Shown here: positions 1 through 8,564 of the stretch, in pieces | How positions within the stretch are numbered: position 1 is the stretch's first letter | How the letters are laid out: every line of letters begins with the position of its first letter | Assembly (NCBI GenBank): GCA_964528035.1 | Contig: CAZGQY010000068.1 | Location: 1 to 19,037, forward strand | Length of the DNA stretch: 19,037 bases | Source: CAZGQY01 sp964528035 | GTDB lineage: Bacteria; Pseudomonadota; Gammaproteobacteria; Methylococcales; UBA1147 | Direction of reading: 5' to 3' | Program-made: the position numbers and the translations under genes | The notes under the pieces: generated by a model | Seen by the model: only the letters and a program-made list of their open reading frames with translations | Databases searched by the model: none | What the model was told of the DNA's origin: nothing

Positions 1-36
1 AGGTTTTAATAAAATGCGAAAGATTGACGCAGGATT

Positions 37-114
37 ATTGTTTGTCTTCAAGGCGAAGCAACAGGCGCATAGCAGGGCTACGCAACTGTTGCTACAACGC
101 AGAAGACGGACAAT
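37..114. repeat. Long imperfect inverted repeat / hairpin
   Basis: The stretch folds on itself. The outer arms attgt (37-41) and acaat (110-114) pair, then gtcttc (44-49) with gaagac (102-107), agcaacag with ctgttgct, and the tip gcatagc with gctacgc around a 3-nt loop agg. Arms are about 38 nt with several mismatches. Such structures can be an extragenic palindromic repeat, a small mobile-element remnant or a structured RNA. The lack of a U-run argues against a simple terminator. Confidence 0.6.
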
Positions 115-124
115 AAGACAAGTC

Positions 125-148
125 AGGATTCGTATATTATTGAATCCT
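125..148. repeat. Small perfect stem-loop
   Basis: aggattc at 125-131 pairs perfectly with gaatcct at 142-148 around a 10-nt AT-rich loop. It lies directly after the long hairpin and may be part of the same structured element. No T-run follows, so it is not called a terminator. Confidence 0.4.
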
Positions 149-698
149 CGCTCCTAAGGGGCAGATTCTAAAAAGGTAGCTTGTTATAATCAGTGCAAAA
201 CAGTCTCCAGCGGTGTTTTGTTTATGGCGGAATGGGCAGTGTATTTTTGTTGCTGATTCATCTGCAGGACGGGTTTGTGTGTCTGGAGCTGGAAAAATAA
301 GTCTAATTTGGGTACATTTAGAACTTTTAAATTGAGAAAGACAGTCTGGTTGTAGGGGAATTTAGTCGATTCGCAGTCGTGAAAAAACATAAATGCCACG
401 CGTGGTTGGCAATAATCGGAGGCAGGTAGTTGCCGACATATTAGTTTGTAAACGCGTTGTTAGTGGATGGACTTGAATTGAAATTCGAAACTGGTGCAGT
501 CTTGATTTATGTTTTACAGTGTGCAGTTAGGTGCATAGGAATCTGTGTATATTCGCTATGCCAGAATTGGGCAGAGAGGTATGGTGGTTTCAGACGTTAA
601 AGTGTACGTTTTTGGGGGGGTGGTACTAAATCATTTGCCTTCAGGAAAGAATAACAAATCAAAAATAAAAAAACTCAATTGAGAAGGCTATAAGCGCT

Positions 699-2021
699 AT
701 GAACATACTCATGCTGACCAATACCTTTATGCCTTATGTAGGAGGTGTTGCCCGAAGTGTGCAGCGTTTTGTTGATGAATACCGTCAGCAAGGGCACAGG
801 GTGCTGGTTGCCGCGCCATTGTACAAGAATACACCAGAAAGTGAGTTGGATGTGATCCGGTTTCCGGCGATACAGCATTTTAACGGAACTGAATTTTCTC
901 TTCCGATGCCTGTTCCGGGAAGTCGTAGTGCTGAACTGAAGCGGTTTCAACCTGATGTTGTCCATGCTCATCATCCGTTTGCGCTGGGCAGTACGGCATT
1001 AAGAATCGCCTCTTCGCGTGGTATTCCGTTGGTATTTACTCATCATACAATGTATGAAAAATATACCCATTATATTCCAGGAGACTCGTTGCGATTAAAG
1101 CGGTATGTGGTGAGTTTGGTGGCAGGTTATTGCAATTATTGCGATGCGGTGATTGCGCCGAGTGAAAGTGTGGCGGAATTATTGCGTAAGCGAGGCGTTG
1201 ATACACCGATTTCGGTGATTCCCACGGGTGTTAATACTGCCGATATCCGAAATGGAGATGGTGTGCAGTTTAGGGAACAAGTGGGAATTCCCAGTAATGC
1301 GGTTGTTGTCGGTCATGTAGGAAGAATGGCGACGGAAAAAAATCTTGGCTTTTTGGCTCAAGGAGTAGCCTCCTATCTGCGACGCAATAAGCAGGCTTAT
1401 TTTGTTTTGGTGGGTGAAGGCCCGATGACGGACGAAATTCAACTTGAGATGGAGCGAATGAAAGTTGCTGACAGGTTTCGTCCAGTTGGCTTATTACAGA
1501 AATCCGAACTTTCCGGCGCGTACAAAGCAATGGATGTTTTTGCGTTTTCATCTCATACGGAAACGCAGGGTATGGTGTTGGCGGAAGCTATGGCTGCGGG
1601 CGTTCCTGTTGTTGCTTTGGATGCATCTGGAGTGCGTGAAGTGGTGTGTGATGGTGTCAATGGTCGTTTGTTAGCGGGTGATGATGTCGACCAGTTTGCA
1701 TCGGCGATTGAATGGATCGCCGATTTAAGTCCGCAACAAAGGCGGGTTATACAGAGCGGCGCACAAATGACTGCCACGGAATTTGATATTAGTCGAACAG
1801 CGAATAAAGCCCTGGATTTATACCAATCGATGGCAGAGCTGGTTCAATATAAGAAAAGGCAGGAGGCCAATATTTTACTGCGTACGCGCCGTGGAATTCG
1901 GTCTGAATGGCAAATTATGAGCAATATCGCAAAAGCAGCCGGTAATTTATTGCAATCGCCTAATAATTGTATGGATGATGCACTTAAGTTAGGTATTACT
2001 TCAGTCTACCCGGAAAATTGA
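699..2021 (+). CDS. GT4-family glycosyltransferase
   Basis: A 440-residue GT-B fold glycosyltransferase of family 4, which transfers a sugar from a nucleotide-sugar donor and probably acts at the cytoplasmic face of the membrane. The N-terminal acceptor domain opens with NILMLTNTFMPYVGGV (residues 2-17), the usual glycine loop after the first strand. The linker PTGVN (175-179) leads into the donor domain, with VGRMATEKN (207-215), VGEGP (238-242) and the E-x7-E signature E288...E296 followed by AMAAGVPVVA (297-306). Length is normal for the family plus a C-terminal extension of about 80 residues. The ATG start is preceded by a GAGAAGG-like site at about 11 nt. The next gene, an acyltransferase, begins right at the stop codon, so the acceptor may be a lipid such as diacylglycerol. 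That is inference; the exact substrate cannot be read from sequence. Confidence 0.9.
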   Translation: MNILMLTNTFMPYVGGVARSVQRFVDEYRQQGHRVLVAAPLYKNTPESELDVIRFPAIQHFNGTEFSLPMPVPGSRSAELKRFQPDVVHAHHPFALGSTALRIASSRGIPLVFTHHTMYEKYTHYIPGDSLRLKRYVVSLVAGYCNYCDAVIAPSESVAELLRKRGVDTPISVIPTGVNTADIRNGDGVQFREQVGIPSNAVVVGHVGRMATEKNLGFLAQGVASYLRRNKQAYFVLVGEGPMTDEIQLEMERMKVADRFRPVGLLQKSELSGAYKAMDVFAFSSHTETQGMVLAEAMAAGVPVVALDASGVREVVCDGVNGRLLAGDDVDQFASAIEWIADLSPQQRRVIQSGAQMTATEFDISRTANKALDLYQSMAELVQYKKRQEANILLRTRRGIRSEWQIMSNIAKAAGNLLQSPNNCMDDALKLGITSVYPEN

Positions 2022-2705
2022 GTGATTGAGCCTGTTGCTCCCAATTTAAAAGCGCGGGTTTTGGGTTGGTTTTGGGCAGTTTTTCTGAGGTTGCTTTGTT
2101 TGACCTGGCGTAAGAAGTATGTCGGCTTTAGAGCCATTGATGCTGCTCGCAGTAGGGGAGATAAATTGATGCTGTGCTTTTGGCATGGTAAATATATCCC
2201 CATAATGGCTTTATGTCGGTGGTTGTGGATTGAACGGCGACAAGAAAATGCTTGCGTATTTACTAGTCTTTCTGCCCGTGGTGCGGTCATTTCAGAAATT
2301 TGTCGGAATTTTGGCCTTCAATGTATATTAATTCCTGATGGTGGTCATAAGCATTCTTATGATCTTATGCGTGTAGCATTGGCGGCGCATAGCGCAGGAG
2401 TGATTGCCGTAGACGGTCCCCTGGGTCCGCATCAAAAAGTCAAACAGGGCGCAGTCAGATTGGCTTCTGAATTAGGCTATCGGTTGGTTCCGGCTGCAGT
2501 ATATGCCAATAAAAAATGGATTGCTGGAAGCCGTTGGGATCAAATGGAGTTTCCTTGGTTTTTTACCCGTATCGGATTGTCAATGGGTGAACCAATTGAG
2601 GTATTGCCAAAGATTTCACGCAAGGAAATACGGGAGAACATGCTCCTTTTGTCAGATTCTTTGCAGCGTTTGGAGGTCAGGGCGGCACAATTAACGAACT
2701 CTTGA
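2022..2705 (+). CDS. DUF374-family lysophospholipid acyltransferase-like protein
   Basis: A 227-residue protein of the DUF374 group within the LPLAT/PlsC-like acyltransferases. After a hydrophobic N-terminal segment (about 11-28) it carries FWHGKYIP (53-60), supplying the motif-I histidine H55, then SLSARGAVISEI (82-93), PDGG (105-108) and DGPLGPHQKVKQGAVRLA (131-148), the most diagnostic block of this family. These proteins transfer acyl chains to glycerol- or sugar-based lipids at the inner membrane; the precise acceptor is unknown. It starts with GTG immediately after the TGA of the glycosyltransferase, which points to translational coupling and a shared job in (glyco)lipid synthesis. No strong ribosome binding site of its own is visible, as expected for coupling. 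Confidence 0.88.
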   Translation: MIEPVAPNLKARVLGWFWAVFLRLLCLTWRKKYVGFRAIDAARSRGDKLMLCFWHGKYIPIMALCRWLWIERRQENACVFTSLSARGAVISEICRNFGLQCILIPDGGHKHSYDLMRVALAAHSAGVIAVDGPLGPHQKVKQGAVRLASELGYRLVPAAVYANKKWIAGSRWDQMEFPWFFTRIGLSMGEPIEVLPKISRKEIRENMLLLSDSLQRLEVRAAQLTNS

Positions 2706-3164
2706 CGGAATGGCTGCAATAATTGAGAAGAATAATTTGGGGTCAGAATAATGCTGACTTGCTTCCTTTGTCTAAAGAGAGCAAAACTATATTTCCAAGT
2801 TATTATTGGCCATTCCTAGCGTTGTATCTAAATGGTTACATGGCCTGAGGATTGCTTTGATCGCAGATTTGTAGCCGAGAAGGATCTGCGTGTGCTTGAC
2901 CTGCGACTAGTCGAGCGCTCGCCTTGTATTTGACCACTAATCAACAAATCTATTTTTTCCACTACAGCCTTTGCGGAGTACTGGAGCGACTCTAACCCGT
3001 CTATTAATGTTCGGGTGTATTGAAAAAAGTGATTGTTTTATAAAGTGGCAGAAATGATAAAAGCGGGCCGTTAAGAACCCGCTTTTGTCATTTTGTACTG
3101 CTTATACTCTGTTGTAATCTTCAAATTGACCGACTACTAAAGAGTATGGATACCGGTTAGGTAA
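2706..3164. other. Intergenic region with terminator and tandem palindromes
   Basis: No gene is supported in this stretch. It contains a tggggtcagaataatgctgac block at about 2738-2757 with a gtcag/ctgac stem, two overlapping perfect 10-bp palindromes (2904-2921), and a strong terminator (3052-3093). A 34-codon plus-strand frame beginning near 2832 has no ribosome binding site and is not called. Confidence 0.5.
3052..3093. terminator. Bidirectional Rho-independent terminator
   Basis: A 16-bp stem, aaatgataaaagcggg against cccgcttttgtcattt, has one G-U wobble and a 10-nt loop. The GC core is flanked by A-runs on one side and T-runs on the other, so it can end transcription in both directions. 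It would stop read-through from the glycosyltransferase/acyltransferase pair and end the transcript of the tiny minus-strand gene at 3165-3245. Confidence 0.85.
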
Positions 3165-3245
3165 TTACTTCTTGACTCTGTTACACAAGAAGAAAGCAAT
3201 TCCACCGCCAATCCAAATCGCAAAGAATAACATATAATCTGGCAT
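3165..3245 (-). CDS. 26-residue single-pass membrane protein
   Basis: A very small gene: MPDYMLFFAIWIGGGIAFFL (residues 1-20), then a short tail ending in NRVKK. The start follows a near-perfect Shine-Dalgarno GAGGAGG, 6 nt before the ATG, the strongest in this part of the window. The transcript would run into the strong terminator at 3052-3093 about 70 bases downstream. One hydrophobic helix (about 4-20) with a positively charged end fits an inner-membrane miniprotein, such as a small subunit or regulator of a larger membrane complex. No family is recognised and no partner can be named. The combination of site, helix and terminator makes chance unlikely, but expression is not proven. Confidence 0.65.
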   Translation of the reverse strand: MPDYMLFFAIWIGGGIAFFLCNRVKK

Positions 3246-3561
3246 GCTGAACCTCCTCAAAATTGAACCGAATTACAAAAGTTTACGCCAAGATATTTTC
3301 TTGGTTTTTTTATCTTTCCTTTAATTAATAAACGAAACGCTACTTAGTAAATTACACTAAGGTACTAAATACGTTCATTTATTCCTTATTACGGCTACTA
3401 CCAATCTGCTAAGCAGTCCGGTAGCTGCTAAGGAAGGATATATCATTATCCCTGCTTCGTCAATCCAAAGTCTACGTGAAAATGAACATCGAGAACTTTA
3501 GTCTGCAGAAGTAGAAGAACATTGTATCAGAGTAGGGATCAATGCGTTGCTTCTTCTCGAT
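3246..3561. other. Intergenic region between the 26-residue gene and the DUF6629-like gene
   Basis: No gene is seen. The part next to 3246 is AT-rich and probably contains the minus-strand promoter of the tiny gene, though no confident -35/-10 pair could be assigned. A weak inverted structure (ctgctaagcag) occurs at about 3407-3417. The only short plus-strand frames are about 10 codons. Confidence 0.4.
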
Positions 3562-4245
3562 TTAGTGATCAGCGGCAAGTTGATTGGTCGTCGTGTTATC
3601 TTGCCTGTAACGGAAACGGTCACCATAGCGAATTTCCAGATAAATGATCAAACTTAACCAGGCAGCCAGATGGCAAAATACGGAGGGGTAGCTGGCTAGA
3701 TAGAACTGCTTTGCTATGTTGTAGCTAATGACCAGTCCGATGCCAAATAAAGTAATAAACTTTCTGTTTGAAAATAGTGTGGCCATGATTATGGAATAGC
3801 CATACAGCCATTGGCTTAAGATCCAGAAAGAAAAATAAAAGTCGTAATGAATACTTTTGTTTATGAAAACAACTTTTACCGGCCCTTTCACTATATAGTA
3901 GAGGTAAAACATGCTGAGCCCTGCTCCTACCGCCATACAGGACATCAACAGCTTTCTTCGGGTAGGGGTGGTTTCCAGTCGGAATATCGCCCACGGGACG
4001 AGAGTTGGCCAAACGACATAGGCAATCAACGGGAATGCATGGCTTAGTATTTCTGTGAGTTCCGGCGATAATGAATGAGTCTGGCTGAGCCACAAGCAAC
4101 CTTCGATAAACTGATGGGCTGCAAATATCAGTGGAAATGCTGCGAATGGCAATTGGTTTGGTTTGTTGGCTTGTTTAAGTGTGGCGATTCCTGCCGCAGT
4201 CAGAATTGCGCTGGATGCGAAACTTGCTTCTGCTGAAAAACACAT
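3562..4245 (-). CDS. DUF6629-like polytopic membrane protein
   Basis: A 227-residue membrane protein beginning MCFSAEASFASSAIL, the N-terminal signature I associate with the DUF6629 family of uncharacterised bacterial membrane proteins. About seven hydrophobic segments are visible (near 10-25, 33-53, 70-90, 98-118, 130-155, 160-180, 187-205), ending in a charged tail (RYGDRFRYRQD). The motif HQFIEGCLW at about 44-52 lies in a membrane helix. Function is unknown. The ATG lies 3 nt after the stop of the upstream FAD oxidoreductase, so the two are almost certainly one transcript and translationally coupled. Family naming rests on recall of the N-terminal motif, so it is less certain than the membrane topology. 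Confidence 0.75.
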   Translation of the reverse strand: MCFSAEASFASSAILTAAGIATLKQANKPNQLPFAAFPLIFAAHQFIEGCLWLSQTHSLSPELTEILSHAFPLIAYVVWPTLVPWAIFRLETTPTRRKLLMSCMAVGAGLSMFYLYYIVKGPVKVVFINKSIHYDFYFSFWILSQWLYGYSIIMATLFSNRKFITLFGIGLVISYNIAKQFYLASYPSVFCHLAAWLSLIIYLEIRYGDRFRYRQDNTTTNQLAADH

Positions 4246-4248
4246 GGC

Positions 4249-5526
4249 TTAATTTTCCCAAATGGGTTCGCCGGTTATTGTTCGGCAAACTTCTATTGCG
4301 GAGCGGAACGCATCCTCGTGAAATCCGTACTTGAAGTAGGAGCCACAAAAATAACTGTGCGCGTTTTGGTTGAGTGCAGGGAGTTGGTCCTGGGCTTGAA
4401 TAGCGGCCAGGTCGAATAATGGGTGTTCGTAGTTGTATTCCCGCAGAATTTTGTCTGGATCAATTCTATCCCATGGGTTTACGGTGACAAAATAATTCTG
4501 TTTTTTCGAGACTTTTTGTAGCTTGTTCATAAAATAGCTGAAAGAGGAGCGCAGGGTTCCGTTTTCATCGCGATCAACGATATAGTTCCAACCCGCCCAA
4601 AGTCTTTTGTTTTCAGGCATAATGGATTCATCGGTGTGCAGCAGGACTTTGGATTTTGTGTATTGAAAGGCGGCCAACGCTTGTTTTTCCTGTTCGCTGG
4701 GGTCGCTTAAAATTTTAAGTGCCTGATCCGCGTGACAGGCAAATATCACTCGGTCATAGGTCTTTGTTTCTCCATTCGAGTCGATGATATCTACGTTCTG
4801 CTTGTTGCGTCTGACATGACTTACAGAGCATTGTAATTTAATCCTGTCTTTGTAGGGGGCGATAATCTTGTCGCGGTATGAGCCACTACCCTTAGCGACG
4901 GTGCTCCAGCGTTTTTTGCCGAATATTCCCTGGAATGCACCGTGATTTCTTAAAAATTCAATCATCGTCAAAGCTGGATATTCCAGCATTTCGTCTGGGG
5001 GTATTGACCAAACTACTGCTAAAATAGGGATTAGGAAGTTATTCAGGAAGTTATCACTGTAGCCTTTTTCTCTGACATAATCGGAGATACTGTACTGGTG
5101 ATATTGAGGGTCGTTTAGAATTTCTATCGCTTCTTTGTAGAACCGACCGGTTTCTCGAAGCATGGAGCGAAACTCGGGGATTAGCAGATTTTTTAGATTA
5201 GAAGGCACATAGCTTAAACCTCGGGTGTTGTAGGTCCACCCAGAGGGTATAACATTAATGCTGAAATCCATTGGGCAACGGATACTCGGAACCTTGAGTT
5301 CATTCAATAGGCGGTTGAATAGCGGGTAATTTTCGTCATTAAATATTACAAACGCGGTATCGGTAAAAACGGTTTCATCCGAGTTTTGAATAATCGCGGT
5401 ATTGGCGTGACCGCCGATGTAGTCGTTCTGTTCATACAGTGTAATATTGAAACGCTCGTGCAGGAAGTGTCCGCAGGCCATCCCGGCAGCGCCGGTTCCA
5501 ATAATAGCAATCGATTCTTGGGGCAT
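4249..5526 (-). CDS. FAD-dependent amine-oxidase-like oxidoreductase (COG2907-like)
   Basis: A 425-residue flavoprotein. The N-terminus has the dinucleotide-binding fold IAIIGTGAAGMACGHFL with G10-x-G12-x-x-G15, followed by YEQNDYIGGHANT (the acidic residue that binds ribose and the GG motif that contacts FAD), as in amine oxidase and phytoene-desaturase-like enzymes. A C-terminal NQNAHSYFCGSYFKYGFHEDA block matches the usual FAD-closing region (GSY...G.HEDA). Length and motifs fit the COG2907 group of predicted NAD/FAD-binding proteins, which often sit beside genes for fatty-acid modification. No such neighbour is visible here, so the substrate stays unknown. It is the first gene of a coupled minus-strand pair with the DUF6629-like gene. 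The ATG has only an A-rich leader and no clear Shine-Dalgarno. Confidence 0.85.
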   Translation of the reverse strand: MPQESIAIIGTGAAGMACGHFLHERFNITLYEQNDYIGGHANTAIIQNSDETVFTDTAFVIFNDENYPLFNRLLNELKVPSIRCPMDFSINVIPSGWTYNTRGLSYVPSNLKNLLIPEFRSMLRETGRFYKEAIEILNDPQYHQYSISDYVREKGYSDNFLNNFLIPILAVVWSIPPDEMLEYPALTMIEFLRNHGAFQGIFGKKRWSTVAKGSGSYRDKIIAPYKDRIKLQCSVSHVRRNKQNVDIIDSNGETKTYDRVIFACHADQALKILSDPSEQEKQALAAFQYTKSKVLLHTDESIMPENKRLWAGWNYIVDRDENGTLRSSFSYFMNKLQKVSKKQNYFVTVNPWDRIDPDKILREYNYEHPLFDLAAIQAQDQLPALNQNAHSYFCGSYFKYGFHEDAFRSAIEVCRTITGEPIWEN

Positions 5527-5721
5527 AGTTTTTGTTTTTTTATTTTATGTAGTTTGTTTGGTTGTATTGGGCGCCACTGGCCGCGTGGATGATAGCAAAT
5601 CGACGTGCTGGGTTCCACTGAATGAATGCTGAAGCTGGAAGATTTTTTGTCGGCAGTGAGTCTTCTATTATGTTGATATTAGGACGTATTCCAGCCAAAG
5701 GCGGGTCCTGGAGCGACGAAG

Positions 5722-5776
5722 AATTTGCGTCGTGTGTAACAAAGGTAATACACTACGCAGTGCGCAAATTTTGCGC
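5722..5776. repeat. Nested inverted repeats in the divergent intergenic region
   Basis: aatttgcg (about 5722-5729) can pair with cgcaaatt (about 5763-5770), enclosing tgtgta/tacact. Alternatively gcgcaaa and tttgcgc (5762-5776) pair with each other as a 15-base near-perfect palindrome. The two foldings are mutually exclusive. The element lies between the divergently transcribed FAD oxidoreductase gene and the permease fusion, about 30 bases before the latter. It could be an operator, an attenuator or an extragenic repeat. Confidence 0.4.
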
Positions 5777-5807
5777 TTTACTGTTCTGATTTCAAAAATT
5801 ATTGCAC

Positions 5808-8564
5808 ATGTACGATCAAATAAATAATAACAAAAGATTGTGTGTTTCTTTTCTGTTGATACTCTCTATACCTGTAATATTTTGGTCTATTTCGCGTTAT
5901 CCCGATCTTTTGGCCGAACTTTATCGGTCGGGAGACAATACACTATTGGTTCGTGACGTAGGCTCTATCAGCAAAGACGAAGCGATGAAAACTGATCGTG
6001 AGTCGGAATCGTCATTATTTCTTGTCCTGAAAACAACATTCAATTGGGTGGATACCAATAAAATCGGTATGGGCTTTGCCATAATTTTTGGTGGAGCCAT
6101 TCTTGCTTTCATGGGGCAGTTGACCTTTCTTAAGCGTTATCTGAGCTATGGTGGCTTTAAGGGTTCTTTTGTTGGTTTATTATTCGGTTCACCATTGGGT
6201 GTGTGCACCAATTGTGCAACACCCGTGGGGCTAGCGCTTAGAAAAGAAGGCGCCAGTCTGGAAACTGCGTTATCGACGATGTTTGCCTCTCCAATGCTTA
6301 ACCCGATTGGGCTGGTCATCATTTTCGCGGTGTTTCCTTTGGAACTTTCTTTGGTTCGATTAATAGCCTCTTTGGTTTTGATCGCGCTTTTTATTCCTCT
6401 GGTGGCTCGCCTGCTTAAGCCTGAAGAGCAAAGCGATGAAACCACCCAGAGTGTCTGTTCTATTCCATTGAAGCCCTTTGTTCCGGGCTTTGATTCGAGC
6501 GGGTCCTGGTTCAGTGCTGTGCACGACTCCTTTGTTTTGCTTGGCAGAAAAACCTGGTTGTTAGCTCGAATTACAGTTCCATTGATGTTAGCTGCGGGGC
6601 TTCTTAGTGCGGTAGTTTTAACCTATGTCCCTTTGGAAAGCCTGGCTATTTCGAGTGCGAACGGGTTTTTGGTTGTGGTTTTTGCCGCGATTCTGGGCGT
6701 GTTATTGCCGACACCAATGTTTGTTGACATTATCCTGGTTATGGGGTTACTGGAACTGGGTCTGGAAAAAGGACCTGCAGCAGTATTGTTAATAACGCTG
6801 GCTCCGATAAGTCTTTTTTCGGCTGCCGTGATTTGGAGACAGATGTCACCGAGGTTGTCAGTTGTATTGCTGAGCGTCACCTGTGTGGTTGGCATTATTG
6901 GCGGTACGGCGGTTGCTGGATATGCAACGATGAAAAACCATTTGTATAAGATAGGGCTAATAGAAAAAGCCTTGTTTATCGACAAAGCCGTGGATTCAGG
7001 GGTATCAGGAATAGCTGGAAATTGGCCTCAGGCAACTGCTTCTGCGCAGCCCGCTGCGCAAATGTTTGGGTCTGGGGCAGCCTGGGCTGATTTTAATAAT
7101 GACGGTTGGTTAGACCTTTTTGTGCCGTCAGTCGATGGCAACAGGCTGTATAAAAACAATCATGATGAAACTTTCTCTGACGTGACGATTGCAGCGAATA
7201 TTGAATCGGGTGGTTATAGTGTCAGTGCTGTTTGGGGTGATTACAACAATGACGGATTCACAGATCTGTATGTTGTAAATTATGGTAGCCCGGTTCCAGG
7301 AGCTGTGGGAAGCGCCGATAGTTTGTATCTTAATAATGGGGATGAAACGTTTACGGATGTCAGTGCCGAGGCCGGAATTTACCATATGGCCCATGGTATG
7401 GGAGCGGCTTGGGGGGATTACGATAGCGATGGGTTGTTGGACATATATGTGGCGAACTGGGGGCGATGGATTTTCGAGGGTGATAAAGAACAAAAACTTG
7501 AATTACCTCAGGTTAATCGGTCTGAATTAAACTTTTTTTATCATAATAACGGAGATGGAACGTTTACCGAGATCGCTAAAGATCTGGGAATTGCCGGAGT
7601 GGATCGGGTGAGTCAGTTTGCGGAAGTTCGAGAAACGCTGGAGAAAGGCATGCCTTACTACAGTGGTCATTCGTTCCAGCCGGTGTGGATAGATTTTGAT
7701 AATGATAATAATCTGGATCTATTTGTTTCAACAGACTACAGCGTCAGCTATTTATACCACAACAATGGTGATGGAACGTTTACAGATGTGACTCAGGAAT
7801 GCGGCATTGGTGAAGGAACCTTTGGGATGGGTGTGGCAGCCGAAGACTATAACGGCGACGGTTTTTTGGATTTATACGAAAGCAATGTTTTACCCAATAG
7901 GCTGTGGCGAAATAACCGGGATGGAACATTTACTAATGTAGCGACCCAAACCGGCGTGACGTCGCGCAACGGTTTTGGTTGGGGTGTTGGTTTTTTCGAT
8001 TACGATAATGATAAAGATCTGGATCTGTTCGTAGCCAACGGGTTCTTTTTTTCCAACAAATCAGAACAACAGACACGTAAAGCGATTTTCGGCATCGGTG
8101 CTATGAACCTGAACCGTTTCTATGAACAGGATAGCGATGCGAAATTTATGGATGCAACCAAGGATTTGGGCTTGTGGGCAGGTGGTTTCAGCAGAGGCTT
8201 GGCTCTAGCTGATTATAATAATGATGGCTTTGTTGACATGTATGTCGTCAATAAATATAGCGCGAACAAATTATATGTTAATTCTGGAAATGGAAATAAC
8301 TGGATTACATTGCAACTCGAAGGCGTAAAAAGTAACCGGGGTGGCGTGGGCGCCCGGGTCAAATTGATTACCAAAGATGGAAGTGCGCAAACCAAAATGT
8401 TGTTTGCGGGCTCATCATTTTTATCGGCGCATAGCCCGTGGTTAAATTTCGGTTTAGGTGAATCCGGGGAACAGGTTAAAGTTGTTGTTTACTGGCCCAG
8501 CGGGCAACGCCAGGAAATCGATAATCTGACAGTAAATCGAAAGCATATAATTCGTGAAGGTTGA
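5808..8564 (+). CDS. Fusion of COG0701-type permease with FG-GAP/VCBS repeats and ASPIC/UnbV domain
   Basis: A 918-residue, two-part protein. Residues 1-375 are a membrane permease of the COG0701 (DUF318/ArsP-like) type: TM1 at about 11-28, TM2 at 86-104, then a core with FGSPLGVCTNCATPVG (126-141; cysteines C133 and C136), SPMLNP (161-166) and a second half around 252-375 with LLPTPMFVDIILVMGL. Residues 395-825 carry seven calcium-loop FG-GAP/VCBS repeats (DFNNDGWLDLF 428-438, then near 478, 538, 630, 680, 731, 802), with NNGDGTFTD-type linkers. Residues 845-915 are an ASPIC/UnbV domain (GVGARVKLI, AGSSFLSAHSPWLNFG, WPSGQ). After an even number of helices the repeat part should lie on the opposite side or the periplasm depending on topology; the calcium loops favour the periplasm. 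ATG 5808 is preferred; an in-frame TTG lies at 5802, and no strong Shine-Dalgarno is visible. The transported substrate is unknown. Confidence 0.85.
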   Translation: MYDQINNNKRLCVSFLLILSIPVIFWSISRYPDLLAELYRSGDNTLLVRDVGSISKDEAMKTDRESESSLFLVLKTTFNWVDTNKIGMGFAIIFGGAILAFMGQLTFLKRYLSYGGFKGSFVGLLFGSPLGVCTNCATPVGLALRKEGASLETALSTMFASPMLNPIGLVIIFAVFPLELSLVRLIASLVLIALFIPLVARLLKPEEQSDETTQSVCSIPLKPFVPGFDSSGSWFSAVHDSFVLLGRKTWLLARITVPLMLAAGLLSAVVLTYVPLESLAISSANGFLVVVFAAILGVLLPTPMFVDIILVMGLLELGLEKGPAAVLLITLAPISLFSAAVIWRQMSPRLSVVLLSVTCVVGIIGGTAVAGYATMKNHLYKIGLIEKALFIDKAVDSGVSGIAGNWPQATASAQPAAQMFGSGAAWADFNNDGWLDLFVPSVDGNRLYKNNHDETFSDVTIAANIESGGYSVSAVWGDYNNDGFTDLYVVNYGSPVPGAVGSADSLYLNNGDETFTDVSAEAGIYHMAHGMGAAWGDYDSDGLLDIYVANWGRWIFEGDKEQKLELPQVNRSELNFFYHNNGDGTFTEIAKDLGIAGVDRVSQFAEVRETLEKGMPYYSGHSFQPVWIDFDNDNNLDLFVSTDYSVSYLYHNNGDGTFTDVTQECGIGEGTFGMGVAAEDYNGDGFLDLYESNVLPNRLWRNNRDGTFTNVATQTGVTSRNGFGWGVGFFDYDNDKDLDLFVANGFFFSNKSEQQTRKAIFGIGAMNLNRFYEQDSDAKFMDATKDLGLWAGGFSRGLALADYNNDGFVDMYVVNKYSANKLYVNSGNGNNWITLQLEGVKSNRGGVGARVKLITKDGSAQTKMLFAGSSFLSAHSPWLNFGLGESGEQVKVVVYWPSGQRQEIDNLTVNRKHIIREG

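Larger units (their letters stand above)
1..698. other. Non-coding leader region before the glycosyltransferase
   Basis: No convincing gene is seen in this stretch. It contains a long imperfect hairpin (37-114), a second small stem-loop (125-148), a run of seven G at about 611-617 and a 10-bp palindrome ctcaattgag at 674-683, just before the first gene. A 69-codon minus-strand reading frame at 190-399 starts with GTG, lacks a ribosome binding site and has no recognisable composition, so it is not called. The region may contain the promoter of the downstream two-gene unit, but no clear -35/-10 pair could be chosen. Confidence 0.5.

Noticed and set aside
190..399. 69-codon minus-strand reading frame
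   Set aside because: GTG start without a ribosome binding site and no recognisable domain, helix or signal.
2731..2760. Remnant of a REP-associated transposase element (ggggtcag block)
   Set aside because: The block is similar to sequences I recall near such elements, but it is only one short copy, with no transposase gene or second end.
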